DNA of 64,000 nt from contig NC_049986.1 in the NCBI RefSeq assembly GCF_000003815.2, positions 15,953,496 to 16,017,495 on the forward strand, in the 5' to 3' direction. Below the pieces are notes generated by a model, which saw only the letters and a program-made list of their open reading frames with translations, made no database searches and had not been told where the DNA came from. Shown piece by piece: positions 13,301 through 21,500 of this stretch. How positions within the stretch are numbered: the first letter of the stretch is position 1; the number at the start of each line of letters is the position of its first letter. A program made the translations under genes and the position numbers. Source of the stretch: Branchiostoma floridae. Lineage: Eukaryota > Chordata > Leptocardii > Amphioxiformes > Branchiostomatidae.

Positions 13301-15518
13301 GATTTACATCATTCACCCAAATGGGAGACCTAATGCAACCTGTCTTGTATTAGCCAAAGAAAGGGTATGTTGTGTGGAAGAGTGTGCCTGGTCTACCTCT
13401 GGACCAAGAGGTTGGGAATTCTGTATGCATTCGTAAAAATGAATAATGTATGCATTGTATATAATTGTATGCTACAAGATAGGAGATGCAGTCCATAGGA
13501 TAGGACGTTAAGCTTTCGTTCTTCTTTTCAATGCGCTTGTTGAATGTGCTTGTTGAGAAGAGTCCCTGAGCCAGTACAATGATTCAGTATATACTGTACA
13601 TAACATCTGTCTTCTCTGTCAAGCAGTGGACTATAAGTTGCAGAAAGTCTATGGCACACCCTGTCTCTGTTTTTAATGATTTGTATCTGCCACTTTCCAA
13701 CACAAGAATTCGACTTGGACTGATCAAAACTAAATACAAATGGACTGATCAACTCCGGTCTTTGTCAATGAATGAGCAATTCACTGCTTCTGTGACGTAA
13801 TGTTGTGTTACTCAGTGAGCAGTTGATTACGTTATAAGTTGCAGAAAGTCTATGGCGCCCCTGTCTCTGTTTTTAATGATTTATATCTGCCGCCGTTCTC
13901 AGATCATCTGCAGAAGCTGGTGAGGAGAACTGGGAGGATGAGGTGGAAGATGTGGAGAGCAGGTAAGGGACACTTCAGTACAGATGTTGTGTGTACAAAT
14001 ATAAATGGCACTCAAACACACTCACTATAAATATGATATATTTCTTTGCACAAATAGTAGAATTTAAAATTTAGCAGACATATATATTTGTAATTCCTGA
14101 TTTTTTAACAGTACTTTTATGTTCACGTTTTTCACAGTAATACCAGTAACATGAACTTACATGTATCATTACCGATAACAAATAATTCGCAGACTTTTTT
14201 TACACATACCTGCAGCAACCATGAACATTTATTTCTGTGGAGGCCTGATGGTAGCTTGCCAGCAGCCTCTATCCTTAGTAGCATTGTGAGGGCAACAAAA
14301 AAGTTGCAACAGAAGCTGAATAGCCAAACAGAAACAGAGTAAGCTTGTTTGAATGGTAACATCCTGTCTGTTCACATCCATGTATGCACAGATACTATCA
14401 GATGCCTCTCCACATGGAGTTCATTGACGTCATTGGCACAGAGAAGGGACTAAGCAGCTGTGCGCAGAGACTCCTTCAGGTAAGTGCAAAAATACACTCA
14501 AAACATGTTAGAAGTAGTGTAGAAGGAAATTGTTTGTGGGGAGTTGATATTACATAAGGGAGAAAATGGAATGTATGCAGTGGTTTTGAGTTTGTGGTTA
14601 AAACTGTCATGCAGGGTTTACTGTAAAAGGGGAAATTGGGCGGTGGATTTACTGTAAATGTATTTTAAGTTTGCGGGGATTTGATTTCGCGGTAGTGGGA
14701 AAAAGGACTTTTCGCGGTGGTTTTAATTTCGTGGTAGCACCATGCACTGTAGTCTCTTACTGCCATGAAAAAATGTTCACGGTGGTTTTGAATTCTCGGT
14801 GAAGTGGCCACTGCTAAAACCGCGAACATAAAACCACTGCGAACATTTCTGCATTTACAGTATGTTTGTGCTGTAGAGGTGAAATCAAAACATGGACTCA
14901 CAAACTATGAGTGGGACAAAAAAAACTTACATCTGGACAGAAATCCAGACAGAAATCCAGACAGAAATTGTTTCACTAGGAGTCATGTCAGTTTATCAAC
15001 ATAATACTGCCTGTATATTAAGTTTTCTGTCAGACTTTGAAATGAAACAACTGTTTCATAATCAACATAAAAAAACAGTTATACTGATATTGTTTATTTG
15101 ACTATTTTTCAGCCTGGTACAATGGTAGGGTTAGATGCAGAGTGGAGACCTTCGTTTGGAAACACTTTGATCACTCAGAGGTGAAAACATAAAGATTGTT
15201 CATTGATTTCTATGGAGAAGTATTTTGTGATACCAAATCACACTGTGTATGCAGCTGTTGCAGGTCCTGTTGTTTCACATAATCTGCCATTTTGTACGTA
15301 TGACCAAGCTAAAAAGTAGAAATACTGTTTAAAAGATTGTTTACCAGTTATGTTAAAGAAAAAATGTACAAGGAGCAGAGTCAGTTCCAGTTCAGTTGTG
15401 AGCACTGTGGGCAACCCTGCAGTTCCAGAATTGGACTCCTGAGCCACCTGTGAGACACTGTACAACAGACAACAGATGAAAGAAGGATGCATGCTGAAGT
15501 CATTATTGGCCATGTTAG

Positions 15519-15552
<34 letters not shown>

Positions 15553-18500
15553 ACAACAAATAAAAAAATATATAAAATCAAGTACTAGTATATCACCACA
15601 TCACACAGCTTGTTCTGGGGAATAACTGGATGTCTCCATTACTCTAGGGTTTCCATAGTGCAGCTGGCAATCAAAGACAAGGTGTACATCCTGGACATGA
15701 TTGCACTGGTACAGAACACAGAGGTGGGGAAGCTGCAGGACTTCTTTTCCAGCCTCCTAGCCAGCCAGGACATCATCATTATAGGTAAGGAAAAGAACAT
15801 ACATGTAATATACATGTACATTTAGGCCACACCAATTGAATTTGCTGGTTCAGAGATTTTTTAAAAGTAAAAATATAGCAAGCTGACATCATAGAATGTA
15901 CTAGGCAGGGATAAAAGCTCGAATGTTCACTCCATAAACCTGAGTGCAGCAAGGCATACACCTGGTCCTTGGGCTTTGTTTTCATGATGTTTTTCCAGTT
16001 AAGCATATTTTTTTATTTTTTGAAAATCCATGAACAAACAAGTTTAATTAGTGATGTCACTGAACTGCACCAAATTACACTAGAAAATTGTGCCAACTGT
16101 GCAAATTTGTGCTGATTTTCTCTTGTGGTCACTATGATATTTGCGGTATAACCCTGCCGTGTGTAAACATGTGTGAACATGTGTGTATGGCGGCTTTGAA
16201 AAGGTGTCCTTTGACACCTGTTCCGCCATACCCTCCATTGTAATCGTATATGGAAAATCCTAATTAATCATAAATCAAAATCAAATGATGTACGCATAAC
16301 TGCATGAAGCCCAGATTAGCAGCGTGGCTTCAGACCCTTGCGACAGTCGTATTGAGATCACCTGGTACTCCTTGCCAGGGAGCCGTCTTTATTGTACAGT
16401 AGACTACATTTGGTATTGGTCCAGCATAGTTATCATACAAGACACGCGGCACGGCAAAACTTAAGAACTGAAAAACCAAAAACACACAGCCTGAAAAAAT
16501 CCTTCACATATAGAGCAGCATCAGATTGGAACAAACTATCACATGAGCTGCAAACTGCGAACACATCCAGGATTTTCAGACGGCAGCTGATGAAACATAT
16601 GCGAGACTTAGCTAAAGACACATGAGGGGCTTGATGATTTTTGGATAAGGCACATGCGTTTTGTTTAATGATTTTTATTGACATGTTGTATGTGTGTATG
16701 TTGCAAACTGTATGTGTCCAAGTATTATGTGTATTACTCCTGGAAGATTAGTTGTTGCATTGATATGTTAACAACTAAAGGAGTCAATGAACAATAAACA
16801 ATAAACAATCACCTGAGTGGCGCCAAATGGCAGCCACTCCAGACCCTTCCCTCTTGTAAGCTCCTCATCATTCAGCCACTGGCTGCAAAGAGAGAGCAGT
16901 CCTCCCACCCAATAGCAACAAGAACATCATATTTTGCTAGGATATGGAATTGACGGAGACTTCCAGATGTTGGGCAGATCCTACCCTTTCCTCAGGGAGG
17001 CCTTGTCTAAACGCAAGAGGGTCATCGACCTATCACATGTAGCCGCAAGGGTGAGCTTTTCTTATTTTGTCTATCAAGATTTTATCAACTTTTCAGTGTA
17101 GGTGTTCAGTACTTTAATGCAGCTTGAGTTACAAGTAAGTCTTTTCCTTGATCCATCTAGGCCTAGGTAGATTGATGAAACTTGAGTGAACTTGAGTTAA
17201 GTCTTTTCCAATCTTTCGTCCAAGGTTTTCTTGATCTTGAGTTAAGTCTTTTCTAATCTTTCTTCCATGGTTTTCTTTATCTATCTAGGCCTAGATACAT
17301 TGATGAAACTGATTGTTACTGATAAAATTGTATGTAGTGGATTTTATCTGAAATTCTGTTTGACTGTTTCCAAAATCGTATCCAGTTACTTGAGTAACTG
17401 CTACTTTGCATATCTAAGTCTTTAGTTTACACATGAGGAACGTTTTTCTTTTGGATGTTGCTTGATGTAAGAGAATAAGCCACAGTGTGTTCTAAATTGT
17501 TATGCTTAAGGGCAGCGACCTCTACATGTAGTATACTGGATATTCTTATAATGACTAGAACTATTTACATATCTAGGTCATTAGTCTGAACATAAAGAAC
17601 TTCTTTCATTTGGATGTTGCTTGATATAAGAGAGTCAGCCACTGTGATCTAGCCACAAAGCTATATAGTATTACATGAATGCTGAAGGGGAGTTTTGGAT
17701 ATTTGTTTGATCTTTTATCTATTCATGAAAGCTCAAATCGACCTGCAGGCCGCTTTTCATCTGTTTAACAACTGAAAACTTGCTTTCACTGCTGTGGCAG
17801 GTTTCTTGAAGTACATTTAATATTGGATATACCTGTAGGAGTTTTCTTTTACACAACCAGTTAATCTCACTCCTATATCCTATGATCTTCCAACCTAATG
17901 AAATCATTTTCGGAAGGTTGCATTTAATATTGCTCATGTGGTACTCCAATGAAGCACTGTAAATGGCTTTGAGTTTGCAGGGATATAATTTTGTAATAGG
18001 AAAAAAATCTATAGATAGATTGATAGATATATAGATAGCAAGATCAATAGATTGATCGATCAAGAGATGTATAGATTAATGGATGGATAGAAAGATAGAG
18101 AGAAAAAAAAGAAAAAAATATCCATGTACTGTAAATCCAGAAATGTTTGCGGTGGTTCTATATTCATGGTGAGGCAGTCTTACTGCAAACTTAAAACCAA
18201 AGCAAACATTTTCCATTACAGTATGTAACTACAGTGTATGGCACTTCCGCGAACTTATACCGCCAAGAATAGTCCACTTACCCGCTAACGCAAAATTAAA
18301 TCCCCGCGAATTTTTAAATTTTAAAAATGCATTGACAGTAATTTTTCCATTATTTCATCCCAGGTCCACAAAGCTAACCCTGCTTTGCTGACGTTTGATG
18401 CGGGAGAAACGGCCGATGACGACTTCACAGGTGGAGCTTCCGCGAAGTCCGATGCCCACGGCCTGTCTCAGCTGGTGCAGCAGTGTTTGGGACTTCCTCT

Positions 18501-21500
18501 GGCCAAAACAGAACAGCTGTCAGACTGGGAGAGACGCCCTCTCAGGAAGGCTCAGATCCTGTATGCCTGTGAGTTTACCCAAAGATAAATCATAGCATTC
18601 ATCTGTATATGAATGGAAACTGGATGAGCCTAGGATGCGGGTTTGAATCTGCATATGATTGTTTTCACCTCTTGACAAGTTGAATGTATCATCATGAACC
18701 AAGACACTTTGCTTCCAAAGGGCTCTGTGCTGCCGGTTCATACTGGGAAAGCTGCACACACTGACTGACTTTTTTCCTTCATCTACCACAACCTCTGTTG
18801 CCTTGTAACTTCAACTGAACCAAGAATTTATTTTGGTGTAGCCTTGAGTAATATGAAATTAAATGTATTGCCATTCAAAGGGTCACCATGCAAATATACA
18901 AAAGTAACGGTCTCCTCAGTCAGCACTGGAAGTCCAGTGCTGAGCCGGCGTCAGCACTGGATTTCCAGTGCTGAGGCAGCTTCAGCACTCGAAGCCCTCC
19001 TGTCAGCACTGGAAACCGAGTGCTGAGACTACAATCAGCACTGGATTTCCAGTGCTGAGGACATTTCAGCTCTGGAAATCCAGTGCTGACAAATATTCTG
19101 CACTGGAAACCGAGTATAAAATGTATAAAGTTGGTGAATGGACAACTGTATTATACAATGTTTTTTAAATGATGCTTCTTTGCCGCACAAGCAGAATGTG
19201 TCGTCCACCTGTAACTACCTATTCTTTGTAACTTGAAAAAGACAAGCGATCTCTTTACCACACAGATAGACCAACTGTTAGTTGTCTAACTCTAACTACA
19301 TATTGTTTTTTAAATGATGCTACTTTGCCGCACAAGCAGAATGTGTCGTCCACCTGTAACTACCTATTCTTTGTAAAAAAAAAAACAAGCGAACTCTTTA
19401 CCACACAGATAGACCAACTGTTAGTTGTCTAACTCTGACTACCTATTGTTTTTTAAATGATGCTACTTTGCCGCACAAGCAGATTGTGTCGTCCACCTGT
19501 AACTACCTATTCTTTGTATAAAAAAAAACAAGCGATCTCTTTACCACACAGATAGACCAACTGCTAGTTGCCTACCTCTGACTAAAAAGACACTACTTTG
19601 CCATAAGTATAGAATATATGATTTGTTGATTTAAAATTTTCGTATCAATTGACCAAAAGAAAAGAAACTTGAGTGTTATTAACTGTATACACAATTAACA
19701 ATATCACAAGTGTCTACTCTAGTCTAAAGCTAGTAAAAGCTAGTGCCATGCAAGATCTGCTTGGAGATTAAATAACACGCACAGATATACCTAAGTCTAA
19801 AGGAAATAACTCAGACAGCCGTACGGACGCATGCTACTAGTACACGAATATTACGTTCAGCACTGGAACGTTCCAGTGCTTTATAAACGTCAGCACTGGA
19901 AGCCCAGAGCTGAAGTTTTTACAGCACTGGTCTTCCAGTGCTGAAAAGTTCCAGAGCACTGGTAAATCCAGTGCTGAACCCGTTACTTTTGTATATCAGC
20001 ACTCGGTTCCAGTGCTGACGGCGGTTTCAGCACTGGGTAACCAGTGCTGAATGACCTCTGCCGCCAGTTCAGCACTGGTACCCGAGTGCTGACGGCAGTT
20101 CAGCACTGGAAAACCAGTGCTCTGAGAAGTTCAGCACTGGAAATCCAGTGCTCGCATTGGGTTCAGCACTGGAGTTCCAGTGCTGAGGGAGCTTCAGCAC
20201 TCGAACAAGGCCGTTCAGCACTGGAGAATCAGTGCTGACGTTTCTTCAGCACTGGAAAACCAGTGCTGAGGCCGATTCGACCCATTGATTCAGCACTGGA
20301 ACACCAGTGCGGAACCCGTTACTTTTGTATACTTGCGGTCACCATTCATGGTATTGTGTTATATTTTCTAGCGCTGGATGCATACTGTCTTCTAGAGGTA
20401 TATGACGTCCTGACAAAGAGAGTGAAGGATGCTGGGATTGCCATTGACTTTGAAGCCCCTGCAGCCGGTAAGAAAAGCACAAGCGGTGGTGACAAGGGCA
20501 AGAAGGAGAAGAAGAAGAAGAAAGGAGATGGCAAGGGGCCAAGAAAGCCTCCCACTGCACCTTGGAGTAAAGCAGGTGTAGTAGCATTGTCATACTTCAT
20601 TTCATCTGTGACATGAAAGGTAAGGCTCCGGCTGTTTTGTTTTATATTTGTTTAGTCATTTTTATCGGCCTTTCTATTTTTTATTGTTTCTTGAAGTCCG
20701 CCAGCCAAATTTTGACAATACAAGATACAATAGAAAATAGAAAGCCTGATAAAAACGACTAAAAAAATGTAAAACCAAACAGCCGGAGCCTAACCTCTGC
20801 TTGGAGAGTAATTTCATAGCCCATTTATTCATTGTGCTTGTTATAAAGAATCTGTGAGTGTGAATACTGTACATAGCGTCTACATTCTCAGTCACGCAAG
20901 TCTGCGGAAACCTGTGTGATTGTCAAGGAGAACCTGTGTGTAACTTCTCTGTCACGACCGTTAGAAAAGTAGCTCTTTGTGTTTGAAATAATTTTCACTT
21001 TTATTTCCCTTTTGTCTTGTGAAAACAGGTAACAGCAGAAGCGTGTCCGCCCCAGGAAAGCCAACGAGCCCCCCCATCCGTCCCGGAGAGCTGTCCGTGG
21101 TGTGTGACACCATGCTGCAGGGGATGGGGCGCCAGCTCAGGTGCTGCGGGGTCGATGTCAGGATCCTGGAGAACACCGACGATCACGATCGAGCAGCAGA
21201 GGTAGGGCTGCTTAACGTACATGTATGTACAAAAAATAAGAAACTATAAAATCACAGCCTAAGAGTATCAACATGCATTGTATGCAGTCCCTTCCTCATG
21301 GCACTCACCTACCCAGAAGGGAATGGGTGGACCTGAACAGAGCCAGGTGCGAGCCAACCTACTGAAATGGGGACGGGTGAACCCAGCTGAGTGTCATTGT
21401 GGCCCCCCTAACCAAAATTGTGGGACACATTACAAAGGACTGTTTATTAGGCCCCACCACCTCCAACCAGGACCTACTAGAAGCTAACAAGAAGGCCATG

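Larger units (their letters stand above)
18881..20345. mobile_element. 1447-bp palindrome-array transposon with 9-bp target duplication
   Basis: The element proper is 18890-20336. Its ends are inverted repeats: GCAAATATACAAAAGTAACG on the left against GCAAGTATACAAAAGTAACG on the right, one mismatch. Identical 9-bp direct repeats GGTCACCAT flank it (18881-18889 and 20337-20345). A 9-bp duplication with G...C ends is what Mutator-like elements leave, so that superfamily is inferred. There is no transposase ORF. Two blocks of short palindromes (about 18920-19110 and 19856-20310) surround a central tandem repeat. It sits in the EXD3 intron that splits catalytic motif III and ends 35 bases before the next exon. 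Confidence 0.8.

Noticed and set aside
15238-15581. Leucine- and cysteine-run minus-strand frames
   Set aside because: Produced by the CAA microsatellite.
18890-20336. CRISPR-like array of repeats and spacers
   Set aside because: The repeats are palindromes with variable centres, spacer lengths are irregular, and the block lies inside a bounded transposon in an animal intron.
20339-20600. Two 84-codon minus-strand frames
   Set aside because: Antisense of the lysine-rich EXD3 exon, giving Leu/Phe/Ser runs.
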